Below the pieces are notes generated by a model. It was not told where the DNA came from. It ran no database searches and saw only the letters and a program-made list of their open reading frames with translations. From NCBI GenBank assembly GCA_947588745.1, contig CANPYW010000002.1, positions 55,282 to 119,281 of the forward strand: DNA of 64,000 nucleotides. The letters run 5' to 3'. Position 1 is the stretch's first letter. Each line of letters starts with the position of its first letter. The DNA is from Candidatus Gastranaerophilales bacterium. Lineage in GTDB: Bacteria > Cyanobacteriota > Vampirovibrionia > Gastranaerophilales > Gastranaerophilaceae. This document shows positions 18,521 through 28,349 of this stretch, piece by piece. The position numbers and the translations under genes were made by a program.

Positions 18521-19537
18521 CTATGATTTTTCAATAATTGATTTCAACTTATCAAAATCATACTTTAATGAATTAATTTTATTTTCATCATAAACAATGC
18601 GGGAATTACTATATTCTTTAATAATTTTCGTAGGATTAGACTTAGAACTCAAATCAATATAAGGTAAATTAAATTTTTTAGCAAGCATTTCAACTTTTAT
18701 ATCATAACTTACAGGCAATAATTTTATTTTACTTTTAATTGCTATAAGACAAGCGTGATAACGCATTGCTATTAATTCATCACAATTACAAATATCTTCA
18801 ATGACTTTTTCGTTAGAAACATTTTCAATAACATTCACATTCAATTTAGAATTTATATTCATTAAAATATTTTTAAATTTATAACAAACATCAAGGTCTA
18901 ACTGATTTTGAAGCGATAATATATTAATTGTTTTATTTGAAAAATTATCATTAATACAAACGGCTAATGATTTAAGAAACTCATCATTTAAAGAATTAAA
19001 ACTCCTTAATTGAACACCTATAATATTATTAAGTTTTTTATCAATCAAAGATAAATTCCAAACAGGGTCATCGCATAAATCAGAATTAATATTATGTTGA
19101 TGAGTTAATTCATAACTTTTTATATCTCTTACAGAAACATAACTTGCTCGTTTTAACAAAAAGAAAGTATAAGCAGATAAAAATTTATTATTAATAGGGC
19201 CTATACCTTGTGCAAAAATAATAACATTTTTTCTTAAAAATAAAGAAAACGAAATTATAAATAAATAATAAATAAGACTTTTTACGCTTGTTGCATCTTG
19301 AAGCAGACTCCCGCCGCCTGAAATTAAACAATCACAACTAATAAGCGATTTTATAACACCTAAAAAACTAAATGTATAAACACTTTTTACATTATATAAG
19401 CCTGATGTTTTTTCAGGATTAGATGAAAAAACAGTTATATCATAAATATTTAAGTTAGAAGTTAGAACCTTTAATATTATTTCATCACCAAAATTATCAA
19501 ATCCGTAATAACCAGATATACAAATTTTTTTAGACAT
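18521..19537 (-). CDS. csaB: polysaccharide pyruvyl transferase, CsaB family
   Basis: Transfers pyruvate from phosphoenolpyruvate onto cell-wall or exopolysaccharide sugars. Family features are the N-terminal ISGYYGFDNFGDEIIL (residues 5-20), the loop SGGGSLLQDAT near residue 72, FAQGIGP near residue 107, and the C-terminal MRYHACLIAI near residue 255. I chose the ATG at 19537 over the one at 19564 because it carries the typical N-terminus and has a GGGA site just upstream. It overlaps the end of the kinase gene by 8 bases. The symbol reflects the family; the S-layer role of Bacillus CsaB is not shown here. Confidence 0.85.
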   Translation of the reverse strand: MSKKICISGYYGFDNFGDEIILKVLTSNLNIYDITVFSSNPEKTSGLYNVKSVYTFSFLGVIKSLISCDCLISGGGSLLQDATSVKSLIYYLFIISFSLFLRKNVIIFAQGIGPINNKFLSAYTFFLLKRASYVSVRDIKSYELTHQHNINSDLCDDPVWNLSLIDKKLNNIIGVQLRSFNSLNDEFLKSLAVCINDNFSNKTINILSLQNQLDLDVCYKFKNILMNINSKLNVNVIENVSNEKVIEDICNCDELIAMRYHACLIAIKSKIKLLPVSYDIKVEMLAKKFNLPYIDLSSKSNPTKIIKEYSNSRIVYDENKINSLKYDFDKLKSIIEKS

Positions 19538-20477
19538 TTTGTCCCTTAAATATTTTGTATACATCTTCTTTGGTCGGAAGTGATTTAATAGCTCCGTAAT
19601 TCTTTATTTGAAGTGCTGAAACAATAGCTGCCAGATTTGCGGCACGAATTGGCTGCATTCCATTTGCAATACCATATAGAAATCCACCGTTAAAAGCATC
19701 TCCTGCACCGGTATCATCCACAACTTCTTCATTTATAAATTTAATAAATTCAATATTACCATGATAGCCTATATAATAGCCCTTATCAATAGTAGATTTT
19801 ATAACAACAGTAGATATACCTTTATCCCATATATACTTAATGGTATTGCTGACTGAATTTGAATCAATCACAATTTTAGAATTATACTTAGCATTTAAAA
19901 ACAGGATATCAATATACTCAGAAATTTCTTCAAAAGACTCTTTCGCTTCTTCATCAGACCATATTTTCGACGAAAAATTCGGGTCATAAGCAGTAATAAG
20001 ATTATTTTCCTTAGCTATTTTAAATGCATTTAAAACAGCTTCTCTTGCTGATATTGACAGAGATTGAGTAATACCCGTAGAATAAATAATTGACGAATTT
20101 ATAATATAATCAGAAGAAATATCATCAATCGAAAGCATAGTAGCAGCAGTTTTTTTGCGGTAAAATGCAAACTCCGTTTCGTGTCCGTCTTCCGATTTAG
20201 AAACTATATATAAACCATTCGTGCCATCAACCGGTTTTACTTGAGATATATCAAGCCCTTCTTGCTGCCAGCTTTCAAGCAAAAAATTTTTAAAACAGTC
20301 CATACCTATTCTGGATATAAATCCGACTTTTGCACCTAATCTTAATGCCGCTATCGCAGTAGTAAGTGTATCTCCGCCATAGAATTTATCCAAAGAAGGA
20401 GTTACTGTTAAACTGCTATTTGTAGACAATTCAATTAAACTTTCGCCTATTGTAATTATATCTAATTTTTTATCCAT
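19530..20477 (-). CDS. PfkB-family sugar kinase, KDG-kinase-like
   Basis: ATP-dependent sugar kinase of the ribokinase family. The C-terminal signature DDTGAGDAFNGGFLYG with the catalytic Asp lies near residue 255, and the N-terminal GG motif (FYGGDTLTTAIAALRLGA) near residue 36. The FYRKKTAAT and DPNFSSKIW segments resemble 2-dehydro-3-deoxygluconate kinases more than fructokinases. I place the start at 20477 (MDKKLDIITIGE) because the 15 residues upstream do not fit the family. Middle gene of the TPR-kinase-csaB unit. Confidence 0.85.
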   Translation of the reverse strand: MDKKLDIITIGESLIELSTNSSLTVTPSLDKFYGGDTLTTAIAALRLGAKVGFISRIGMDCFKNFLLESWQQEGLDISQVKPVDGTNGLYIVSKSEDGHETEFAFYRKKTAATMLSIDDISSDYIINSSIIYSTGITQSLSISAREAVLNAFKIAKENNLITAYDPNFSSKIWSDEEAKESFEEISEYIDILFLNAKYNSKIVIDSNSVSNTIKYIWDKGISTVVIKSTIDKGYYIGYHGNIEFIKFINEEVVDDTGAGDAFNGGFLYGIANGMQPIRAANLAAIVSALQIKNYGAIKSLPTKEDVYKIFKGQNV

Positions 20478-20527
20478 AACACTGCTCGATTGTACTTTAA
20501 CAAAAATATTAAAAATAATCAATTATA

Positions 20528-21232
20528 TCAAACAATTTTTAAAGTATTTTTAATACTGTCCATTTTTAAGCTCATATCCGATAACTTATTATTTACAGAT
20601 AATGAAACTAATGTATTATCAGTTAAATCCAAATATTTTTTGTAGAACCTTTTTGCACCTCTATAATTATATAATTTTTCATAACAAATCCCGATTGCTA
20701 AATATGCCCTGTAATAATCTGGTTTTAAATTTAGAACTTTATTGAACATTTTAGCAGAATTCAAATAATCTTCCAAATGCATATACAATGTTGCTTTTTG
20801 AATATATGCCCTTATATAATCAGGATGAGTTTCTATGATTTTTTGGTAAATTTTTAAAGCCATATCTTCTTCTTCAATCATCTCATGCACAAGTGCAAGC
20901 TGCATTTGTAACTCAGGATTTTTTGGTTCAATTTGTATAGCCTTCATTAAGCATTTTATTCCTAATGAAAAATCGCCGGAAATAATATATAATATCGCCA
21001 AAATCTTTTGAATTTTTGCGTTATCACTAAATATATGCTCGGCTTTTTGTATGACTTTTATTGCCCTGTCATATTCACCAATTTTTTTATAGATGTCAGC
21101 CAATCCTATATAAGAATTAATATTCTTTCTGTCATTTAAAATTGAAAGCAAATAATTTTCTGCTGCCAATTTATAATTATCACTAGACGAATATTTCTCG
21201 GCTATATTATAATATTGTTCACTAAGCCCCAA
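20528..21232 (-). CDS. TPR-repeat protein
   Basis: 234-residue protein without a signal peptide, made of about six TPR units from residue 5 to 210 (for example YIGLADIYKKIGEYDRAIKV near residue 40). Presumed docking protein. It is 51 bases upstream of the kinase gene on the same strand and is likely the first gene of that operon. The three genes may concern surface-glycan decoration, an inference from csaB only. Confidence 0.85.
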   Translation of the reverse strand: MGLSEQYYNIAEKYSSSDNYKLAAENYLLSILNDRKNINSYIGLADIYKKIGEYDRAIKVIQKAEHIFSDNAKIQKILAILYIISGDFSLGIKCLMKAIQIEPKNPELQMQLALVHEMIEEEDMALKIYQKIIETHPDYIRAYIQKATLYMHLEDYLNSAKMFNKVLNLKPDYYRAYLAIGICYEKLYNYRGAKRFYKKYLDLTDNTLVSLSVNNKLSDMSLKMDSIKNTLKIV

Positions 21233-21342
21233 ACTTATCCCCTTTTTTATACTTTATTAAAATCCATTTTTAATTTTAATAAAGATTTTAAATAATAAAC
21301 ACACCCAAAAGATGTAATTTAGTTGTCCTAAAGATTTAAAAA

Positions 21343-21368
21343 AAAGAACCTCCATATAGAGGTTCTTT
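21343..21368 (-). terminator. rho-independent terminator after ppdK
   Basis: Perfect stem AAAGAACCTC / GAGGTTCTTT (21343-21352 and 21359-21368) with a six-base loop. Its A-rich left flank is a T tract on the minus strand. It lies 18 bases after the ppdK stop codon. The T run on the other side could also serve plus-strand transcripts. Confidence 0.85.
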
Positions 21369-21385
21369 TTATATTGAATTAAATA

Positions 21386-24037
21386 TTAATTTTTTCTAGC
21401 TTCTAATACAGCTTGAGCAGCAGCAAGTCTTGCCTGCGGAATTCTAAACGGAGAACAAGATACATAGTCCAATCCTATTTTGTTACAGAATTTAACACTG
21501 TCAGGATCACCGCCATGTTCACCGCATACACCACCTACAAGAGTATTATTAACCTTTTTGCCTTTTTCCATAGACATTTCAATTAACTGTCCAACTCCTT
21601 TTGTATCAAGTGTAGCAAATGGATTATTAGGAAGTATTTTCTGTTCAACATATCTGTTTAAAAACTTACCTTCAGCATCATCTCTTGAATATCCGAATGT
21701 CATTTGCGTTAAATCATTTGTTCCGAATGAGAAAAACTCGGCATATTCGGCAATTTCATCAGCTGTTAAAGCAGCACGTGGAATTTCTATCATTGTACCA
21801 AATTTGTATTCAACTTCAATACCTTTATTTTTCATTACATCTTTGGCAACTCTTTCAAGAATTTCTTTCGCAATCTTTAATTCATTAACATGCCCGATTA
21901 AAGGAATCATTACCCAAGGCTTAACCTTATAGCCTTCTTTCTTTAAGTCACAACATGCTTCAAATATAGCTTTTACTTGCATTTCATTTATTTCAGGATA
22001 CGTTAAACCTAAACGGCATCCTCTTAATCCCATCATGGGATTTGATTCAGATAATCCTTCAACAACATGAAGTAATTCTTCTTTTTCTTTTGAATCTTTC
22101 CCCAGAGCCTTTAATGTTGCAACTTCTGCAATTAAAGTTTCTTTATCCGGCAAAAATTCGTGCAATGGCGGATCAAGAAGTCTTACGGTTAAAGGTTTAT
22201 CGCCTAAAGCTTTAAACATTGCATAGAAATCGGCATATTGCATAGGCAAAAGTTTATCCAATGCTTCTTTTCTTGCTTCCGGAGTACCTGCAATAATCAT
22301 TTTTTGAACCCATGGCAATCTGTCAGGGTCCATAAACATGTGTTCAGTTCTGCAAAGTCCAACCCCTTCAGCACCAAATTTCAATGCATTTTCAATATCT
22401 TTAGGGGTATCTGCGTTTGCTTCAACTTTTAAACGCTTAATTTCATTGACCCAGCCAAAGAATTTGTTCCAATTGTCATCTATACGGGCCTCAACAAGTT
22501 TTACACTGCCCTCCATAACAATACCTTTGCCACCGTCAAGAGATATAATATCATTTTTATGATATATAGTGCCGTCAGCACCTCTTAATGTTTCATTTTT
22601 TAGGTCAATTACTATATCTTCACAGCCAGATACACAAGGTTTTCCCATACCTTTTGCAACTACTGCGGCATGTGATGTTGCACCGCCTCTAAGGGTTAAT
22701 ACACCTTGAGAAACAGCCATACCATGAATATCATCAGGACACGTTTCAATACGAACAAGAATAACTTTTTCGCCTGCTTCACCCCGTCTTGCAGCTTCTT
22801 CTGTATCAAATACGATTTTACCTACAGCAGCACCCGGAGAAGCATTAACACCCTGTGCAATCTTGTGAGCTTCTGCCATTGCTTTTGTATCAAAACAAGG
22901 CAATAAAATTTGATTAACTGTATAAGGATCAACTAATTGAATTGCTCTTTCTTTTGTAATTATACCTTCTTCGCACATATCAACCGCAATTTTAACGGCA
23001 GCAGCCGCTGTTCTTTTTCCGTTTCTTGTTTGAAGTATATATAATTTACCTTTTTCAATTGTAAATTCCATATCCTGTACATCTTTGTAGCCAACTTCAA
23101 GTTTTTTAGCTATTTCAACATACTGTTTATATAAATCAGGCATTTCCGTTTCAAGCATTGCAATAGGTTTTGGTGTTCTAATACCGGCAACAACATCTTC
23201 ACCCTGTGCATTTGTTAAATATTCACCATAAAATTTATTTTCACCCGTAGCAGGATTTCTGGTAAATGAAACACCTGTTGCACTATCATCCCCCATATTA
23301 CCAAATACCATTGTTTGAACATTTACCGCTGTTCCGTAATTATGGTCTATTTTATTCATATTTCTGTATGCTACGGCTCTTGGGATATTCCAAGAACGAA
23401 ATACTGCTTCTATAGCTTCTTGAAGTTGTACAAACGGGTCTTGCGGAAATTCTTTTCCTGTAACTTCTTTGATTACTCTTTTATATATTGGAACCAGAGA
23501 TTTCCAACCTTCCGCAGAAACTTCAGTATCAGACTTAACGCCCTCACGTGCCTTCACTTTTTCTACTTCAGATTCAAAATATTTTTGTCTGTCCATCTCC
23601 CAAGCAACAGAACCGAACATAGTTAAAAAACGACGATAACTGTCATAGCAAAATCTGGGATTATTCGTTAATTTAACCATTGCTTCAACTGTTTCATCGT
23701 TTAAACCTAAGTTTAAAATAGTTTCCATCATACCGGGCATTGAAATTCTTGCACCGGAACGAACAGATACTAATAACGGATTTAATTTATCGCCGAATTT
23801 TTTCCCTGTTTGTCTTTCAACGTCAGTAAGTTTTTCTTTTACTTCTGACATCAAGCCTTCAGGCATTTTATTTCCGTTATTTATATAATCCATACAAGTT
23901 TCTGTTGTAATGGTAAGTCCCGGAGGAACAGGCAGACCCAAATTTGTCATTTCAGCCAAATTTGCACCTTTACCTCCAAGTAAGTTACGCATTGAAGCAT
24001 TCCCTTCTTTAAATAACCATACTCGTTTTTCTGTCAT
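21386..24037 (-). CDS. ppdK: pyruvate, phosphate dikinase
   Basis: Interconverts pyruvate, ATP and phosphate with PEP, AMP and pyrophosphate; in anaerobes it often serves glycolysis or gluconeogenesis. The N-terminal ATP-grasp region (LLGGKGANLAEM near residue 17), the swivelling phosphohistidine motif GGATSHAAVVAKGMGKP near residue 455, and the C-terminal PEP site with the catalytic Cys in GGVCGEHGGDP near residue 830 are all present. I place the start at 24037 (MTEKRVW) because an AAGGAGA site lies 7 bases before it; the in-frame ATG at 24058 would place that site within the coding region. Single-gene transcript ending at the hairpin at 21343. Confidence 0.96.
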   Translation of the reverse strand: MTEKRVWLFKEGNASMRNLLGGKGANLAEMTNLGLPVPPGLTITTETCMDYINNGNKMPEGLMSEVKEKLTDVERQTGKKFGDKLNPLLVSVRSGARISMPGMMETILNLGLNDETVEAMVKLTNNPRFCYDSYRRFLTMFGSVAWEMDRQKYFESEVEKVKAREGVKSDTEVSAEGWKSLVPIYKRVIKEVTGKEFPQDPFVQLQEAIEAVFRSWNIPRAVAYRNMNKIDHNYGTAVNVQTMVFGNMGDDSATGVSFTRNPATGENKFYGEYLTNAQGEDVVAGIRTPKPIAMLETEMPDLYKQYVEIAKKLEVGYKDVQDMEFTIEKGKLYILQTRNGKRTAAAAVKIAVDMCEEGIITKERAIQLVDPYTVNQILLPCFDTKAMAEAHKIAQGVNASPGAAVGKIVFDTEEAARRGEAGEKVILVRIETCPDDIHGMAVSQGVLTLRGGATSHAAVVAKGMGKPCVSGCEDIVIDLKNETLRGADGTIYHKNDIISLDGGKGIVMEGSVKLVEARIDDNWNKFFGWVNEIKRLKVEANADTPKDIENALKFGAEGVGLCRTEHMFMDPDRLPWVQKMIIAGTPEARKEALDKLLPMQYADFYAMFKALGDKPLTVRLLDPPLHEFLPDKETLIAEVATLKALGKDSKEKEELLHVVEGLSESNPMMGLRGCRLGLTYPEINEMQVKAIFEACCDLKKEGYKVKPWVMIPLIGHVNELKIAKEILERVAKDVMKNKGIEVEYKFGTMIEIPRAALTADEIAEYAEFFSFGTNDLTQMTFGYSRDDAEGKFLNRYVEQKILPNNPFATLDTKGVGQLIEMSMEKGKKVNNTLVGGVCGEHGGDPDSVKFCNKIGLDYVSCSPFRIPQARLAAAQAVLEARKN

Positions 24038-24115
24038 TACTTTCTCCTTATTTGCCATATTTTAGTTACTTTTTAGTATTTTTATAAACTAACACAAACA
24101 TAATATTTACTCAAC

Positions 24116-24742
24116 TTATATGTTGCTTCCGTAAAGATAATATTTTGAACAAAATATACCGCTTCCTATAGGAGAACAATTCGTTTTTAGACGTACATTT
24201 GATGCTTCATGCCCGACAGGTTTGACAGTATTAGGATATATATTTATAAAAAATATATCTTCACCTATTCTGTTCGGACTGTTTGTTCCGTTTATATCTA
24301 TAAACATATAAAACAAGGGTTGTGATTTATCTATTATTTTACTTGAATTTTGCTTTATAGAAAGCAATATACCGCTTTTTGCATAAAAGAATTTATTGAA
24401 ATAAAATTCTTCATTTTTCTTAATAGATTTACCATTTAACTTTTTAAATTTGTATTCGGGAATATATTTCATGTGATTATCAGATAAATTAAAATATGGT
24501 TTTATTTTTTCAAACAATTCTATGTCTGAAATTGTATTGTTAACATCTTCATCAACAATATTTTTTTCGAATGTTTTTACCAAATTAAAGCAATATACAA
24601 GTTCTTCATATTCAGTTTGCCATTTTGCAATTCTCTCTGCCTGAGATAAATTGACTAAACGAAAAGACATAAAAATATAAATAAACAATATTATTGCGAT
24701 TACAGAAATTATACTCAGTAAATTAAAAATGAAAATTTTCAC
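24116..24742 (-). CDS. membrane-anchored pilin-like protein
   Basis: 208-residue protein with one N-terminal hydrophobic helix (residues 4-27), followed by a long helix and a C-terminal domain. The segment DINGTNSPNRIGEDIFFI near residue 150, followed by a cysteine pair (NCSP and FCSK), resembles the C-terminal domain of type IV pilin-like proteins. The prepilin cleavage motif (G-F-x-x-x-E) is missing, so it would stay a simple membrane-anchored protein. Its ATG overlaps the stop of the PHP gene by 4 bases. Function unknown. Confidence 0.75.
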   Translation of the reverse strand: MKIFIFNLLSIISVIAIILFIYIFMSFRLVNLSQAERIAKWQTEYEELVYCFNLVKTFEKNIVDEDVNNTISDIELFEKIKPYFNLSDNHMKYIPEYKFKKLNGKSIKKNEEFYFNKFFYAKSGILLSIKQNSSKIIDKSQPLFYMFIDINGTNSPNRIGEDIFFINIYPNTVKPVGHEASNVRLKTNCSPIGSGIFCSKYYLYGSNI

Positions 24743-25584
24743 TCTGCTAAGTCCATTCTTTTCTTTTCTTTTACTAATTCATCATATATCCATTCTGGAA
24801 CAAAATTCTTACCCAATATAATATTACCGTTATTAGGATTAGGAGCATGAAAATCAGAACCGCCGGTTATAATAAGTCCGTATTTTTCAGCCAATGTTGA
24901 AAAATACTCTATTATAGCCGGAGAATGTTTTCTGTGATATGCTTCAATTCCTCTAAGACCAAAATTCATCATTTCTTTCATAAGCTGTTCTGCTATGTCA
25001 ACATCATAAGGATGTGCAAATACAGGTATTCCCCCAGCATCATATATAACTTCAACTGCATCAAACGGACTTACTGTTTTTCTCTGCACATATACGGGGG
25101 AATTATCATTTATAAACTTATTATATGCTTCTATTACACTTGAAGTGCCGCCGGCATTTGTTATTGCTTTTGCAATATGAGGACGACCTATACTTCCGCC
25201 TTCCGCAACCTGTTTTGTTATACTATCATAAGCAATTTTTATACCCTCTTTTTTTGCAAGCAAATTAATGATTTCCTTCGTTTGCTTTATCCTTGCCTGT
25301 TGTTGAGTTTTTATCAATTTTTGGAAATCACTGTTATTTAAATCCATATAATATCCAAGAATATGAACTTCATATCCCTTATATAAAGTATTAATTTCAA
25401 CTCCCGGAATTATTTCTATCGGTTTATTTTTCGCATATTTTAAGGCAATATCATACGAAAGCACATTATCGTGATCGGTAATAGCTATCGCTTCAAGCCC
25501 TACATCTATAGCGGTGTCAACAATTTTTTCGGGTGAAAAAACGCCATCCGAATAAGATGTATGGATATGTAAATCGACTTTCAC
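24739..25584 (-). CDS. PHP-domain phosphoesterase (RNase AM / TrpH-like)
   Basis: 281-residue metal-dependent phosphoesterase. The four PHP motifs are visible: HIHTSYSDG (residues 6-14), ITDHDNV near residue 37, FAHPYDV near residue 190, and GSDFHAPNP near residue 250. Characterised relatives hydrolyse 3',5'-bisphosphonucleotides or trim short RNAs. It sits 4 bases after the ymdB homologue and two genes after RNase Y, which supports a role in RNA or nucleotide turnover. Confidence 0.9.
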   Translation of the reverse strand: MKVDLHIHTSYSDGVFSPEKIVDTAIDVGLEAIAITDHDNVLSYDIALKYAKNKPIEIIPGVEINTLYKGYEVHILGYYMDLNNSDFQKLIKTQQQARIKQTKEIINLLAKKEGIKIAYDSITKQVAEGGSIGRPHIAKAITNAGGTSSVIEAYNKFINDNSPVYVQRKTVSPFDAVEVIYDAGGIPVFAHPYDVDIAEQLMKEMMNFGLRGIEAYHRKHSPAIIEYFSTLAEKYGLIITGGSDFHAPNPNNGNIILGKNFVPEWIYDELVKEKKRMDLAE

Positions 25585-25588
25585 TTCC

Positions 25589-26410
25589 TCATCCTTTCAT
25601 AATTATATTTTCCTCATTATTAATTATTAATTCATTAAATCTTTCTATCTTTTCAGAACGACCGCTTTCAACATCAACAGTTATAACCACACCGTTTACA
25701 CGATTTCGTCCTGAAGAAGCAACATCTAACCTTTCCGGAATTGAAGATATTAATCTTTTAATAGATGCTTCATAACACATGCCAATAACACCTTCATCAT
25801 CACCACAAAAACCTGCATCAGTAATATATGCACAGCAATCTTCATATATTCTTTCATCGGCTGTTTGTACGTGAGTATGTGTACCAAAGATACCTGTTAC
25901 ACCTTTTTTGGCATAATATTTTGCCATACATACTTTTTCAGCAGTTGCTTCGGCATGCAAATCCATTATTATTACGGAAGTTTCTTTTTTAATTTCTTCT
26001 ATAGCATTATCAATTAATGACCAGGGCGATTCAAGAGCAGTCATAAAGGTTCTGCCCAATACATTTATCACCCCTATTTTTATACCATTTTTTTCTATTA
26101 TTCTGTATCCCGCACCTTTTGTTTCGGAAGGATAATTAATTGGTCGTATTAGTTTATCGGCTTCATCTATATACAAAAATATTTCTCTTTTATCCCATAT
26201 ATGATTTCCAGAAGTAAAACAGTCAATTCCGTATGATAACAATTCATTATAATTTTTTTGAGTTAATCCAAAACCATGAGAAGCATTTTCTACATTTGCA
26301 ATAATAAAATCAGGCTTATCCTCCAGTTTTACAAGATAATCCTTCACTGCATTTCTGCCGGGCTTTCCTACTATATCGCCAAAAAACATTATTTTTATTT
26401 TATTTTTCAT
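25589..26410 (-). CDS. ymdB: YmdB-family metallophosphoesterase
   Basis: 273-residue calcineurin-like phosphoesterase of the TIGR00282/YmdB type. Metal ligands are seen in MFFGDIVGKPGR (residues 9-20), GNHIWDKREI near residue 68, DLHAEATAEK near residue 150, and GTHTHVQTADERI near residue 175. B. subtilis YmdB is a 2',3'-cyclic phosphodiesterase affecting biofilm and motility choice and is encoded next to rny, as here (49-base gap). The linkage is conserved and the assignment is safe. Confidence 0.93.
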   Translation of the reverse strand: MKNKIKIMFFGDIVGKPGRNAVKDYLVKLEDKPDFIIANVENASHGFGLTQKNYNELLSYGIDCFTSGNHIWDKREIFLYIDEADKLIRPINYPSETKGAGYRIIEKNGIKIGVINVLGRTFMTALESPWSLIDNAIEEIKKETSVIIMDLHAEATAEKVCMAKYYAKKGVTGIFGTHTHVQTADERIYEDCCAYITDAGFCGDDEGVIGMCYEASIKRLISSIPERLDVASSGRNRVNGVVITVDVESGRSEKIERFNELIINNEENIIMKG

Positions 26411-26459
26411 CTAACCTCAACCCGGCATAATATGCTACGACATCTTACCATTGTTTTAT

Positions 26460-28004
26460 TTATTTTGCCATTTCTGTAACTCTAAATTCTCTTACAACAG
26501 TTACCCTTATTTGTCCTGGATAATCCAATTCTTCTTCTATACGTTTTGCTATATCCCTTGCTAAACGTACACTTGCTAAATCATCATACTTTTCAGGTTG
26601 AACTATAACTCTTATTTCACGACCAGCCTGAACCGCAAACGATTGTTTTATACCGTCATAACTTAATGCAATTTCTTCAAATTTTTGAAGTCTTTTTATA
26701 TAAATTTCAAGAGTATCACGTCTTGACCCCGGACGACCTGCGGATATTGCATCTGCTAACTTAACAAGTACAGCTTCGACTGTATTTGCGGTTATATCAT
26801 CATGATGAGCTTCTATGGCGTGTATAATTTCTTCTTTTTCACCATATCTTCTTGCAAGTTCAACACCAAGTTCTATATGCGTTCCTTCTTGTGATTGGTC
26901 AACCGCTTTACCTATATCATGCAATAAACCTGCTCTTTTCGCTATTTTTACATTTGCACCGATTTCAGCAGCTATCATGCCTGCTATATGCCCAACTTCA
27001 ATTGAGTGTAACAGCACATTTTGACCGTAACTTGTTCTGAAGTATAAGCGTCCCAGAGTTTTTACAAGCTCTTTATTAAGGTTCATAATGCCCATTTCCA
27101 TTGCTGCATTTTCACCCTCTTGCTTAATTTTTTGTTCAACTTCACCTCTGGCTTTTTCAACCATTTCTTCAATTCTTACCGGATGGATACGTCCATCGGC
27201 AACTAATTTTTCGAGTGCAATTTTGGCTATTTCTCTTCTTACAGGGTCAAAGCAAGATAATACAACAGCTTCAGGGGTATCATCAATAATTAAATTAACA
27301 CCGGTCAATGTTTCTAAAGTCCTTATATTTCTTCCTTCACGACCGATTATACGACCTTTCATTTCGTCAGAAGGTAAACTAACCGAAGAAACAGTTGATT
27401 CAACAACATAATCCATAACAAAACGCTGCATAACAGTTGTTAAGATTTCTTTTGCTTTTTCATTGGAAACTTCTTTGATATGATTTTCATTTTCTCTAAT
27501 CATATTATTTGCTTCTTGCTGTAAATCTGCTTTAAGTTGTTCTAAAAGCATATTTTTAGCTTCATCTGAAGTTAAACCGGAAATTCTTTCCAGCTCTTGA
27601 GTTTGTTTTTGCACAAGTTCTGCCAGAAAATCTTCTTTATCAAGCAGTTCATCCATTTTTTTATTAACTGCAGCTTCTTTATTTGCATATTCCTGTGCTT
27701 TATCTTCAAGAGCTTCTTCTTTTTTAATTAACTTAGCTTCTAAGCGAGAAAGTTCCTGACGGCGTTCTTTTGTTTCTTCCTGAAACTTTTCTATATCACG
27801 TTGAACGGCTTCTTTAGCTACTATCATAGCTTCTTTTTTATAAAGACTTTGTTTTTCCTCTAAATCACGTTCTAAGGCTTCTTTTTCCTTCTGGTCTTTT
27901 TTCTGGTCACGCCATAGTAAGAAGCAAGCGAAAAGAAGAATGGCAAACAGTATAATTAAAGTACTATAATTTATTGTCCTATACCTCGTTCTTTCCAAAT
28001 ACAC
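26460..28004 (-). CDS. rny: ribonuclease Y
   Basis: Membrane-anchored endoribonuclease that initiates mRNA decay. It shows an N-terminal transmembrane helix (residues 14-31), a long charged coiled coil to about residue 200, a KH RNA-binding domain ([17 protein letters not shown] near residue 215), and an HD phosphohydrolase domain with the HD pair in [13 protein letters not shown] near residue 360. The length of 514 aa is usual. First gene of the rny-ymdB-PHP-pilin-like run. Confidence 0.97.
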   Translation of the reverse strand: MYLERTRYRTINYSTLIILFAILLFACFLLWRDQKKDQKEKEALERDLEEKQSLYKKEAMIVAKEAVQRDIEKFQEETKERRQELSRLEAKLIKKEEALEDKAQEYANKEAAVNKKMDELLDKEDFLAELVQKQTQELERISGLTSDEAKNMLLEQLKADLQQEANNMIRENENHIKEVSNEKAKEILTTVMQRFVMDYVVESTVSSVSLPSDEMKGRIIGREGRNIRTLETLTGVNLIIDDTPEAVVLSCFDPVRREIAKIALEKLVADGRIHPVRIEEMVEKARGEVEQKIKQEGENAAMEMGIMNLNKELVKTLGRLYFRTSYGQNVLLHSIEVGHIAGMIAAEIGANVKIAKRAGLLHDIGKAVDQSQEGTHIELGVELARRYGEKEEIIHAIEAHHDDITANTVEAVLVKLADAISAGRPGSRRDTLEIYIKRLQKFEEIALSYDGIKQSFAVQAGREIRVIVQPEKYDDLASVRLARDIAKRIEEELDYPGQIRVTVVREFRVTEMAK

Positions 28005-28172
28005 TTAAAGAAAGTGTATTCCAAATATTTTATATTTAATTTTATATATAATATTTACATATTTTATTTTCAAATTATTACTTATAGTAGTAATTTTACC
28101 ATACATTGGAATTATTTAACAAGATTTTTTTATTTAAAACTTGAATTGTTAAAAAAATTTTAACTTAACTAC

Positions 28173-28200
28173 TGGACAGGATTTTTTTTTGTATTATATT
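28173..28200 (+). promoter_or_regulatory. promoter of tRNA-Leu
   Basis: TGGACA at 28173-28178, a 16-base spacer, and TATATT at 28195-28200, placed 13 bases before the mature tRNA 5' end. The position fits the short leader expected of a tRNA transcript. The -35 has one mismatch to TTGACA. Confidence 0.5.
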
Positions 28201-28213
28201 AGACTTTATGAAT

Positions 28214-28299
28214 GCCTTTGTGGCGGAAGTGGTAGACGCGTTGGACTTAAAATCCAATTGGGCTCACCCCCAGTGCCGGTTCGAGTCCGACCAAAGGCA
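28214..28299 (+). tRNA. tRNA-Leu (anticodon UAA)
   Basis: 86-base class II tRNA. The acceptor stem GCCTTTG pairs with CAAAGGC. The anticodon arm TTGGA / TCCAA encloses the loop CTTAAAA, giving anticodon UAA. It has a long variable arm and a GGTTCGAGTCC T-arm. CCA is not encoded. It is continuous: it lacks the group I intron that many cyanobacteria carry in this same tRNA gene. Followed at once by a terminator, so it is a single-gene transcript. Confidence 0.97.
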
Positions 28300-28304
28300 A
28301 ATGT

Positions 28305-28330
28305 AACACCTCTTTAGGTGTTTTTTATTT
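28305..28330 (+). terminator. rho-independent terminator after tRNA-Leu
   Basis: Perfect 7-bp stem AACACCT / AGGTGTT (28305-28311, 28316-28322) with a four-base loop, followed by a T run. It lies 5 bases beyond the tRNA and just before the convergent fliI 3' end. Confidence 0.88.
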
Positions 28331-28349
28331 ATATAAATAGTTAAATTTA

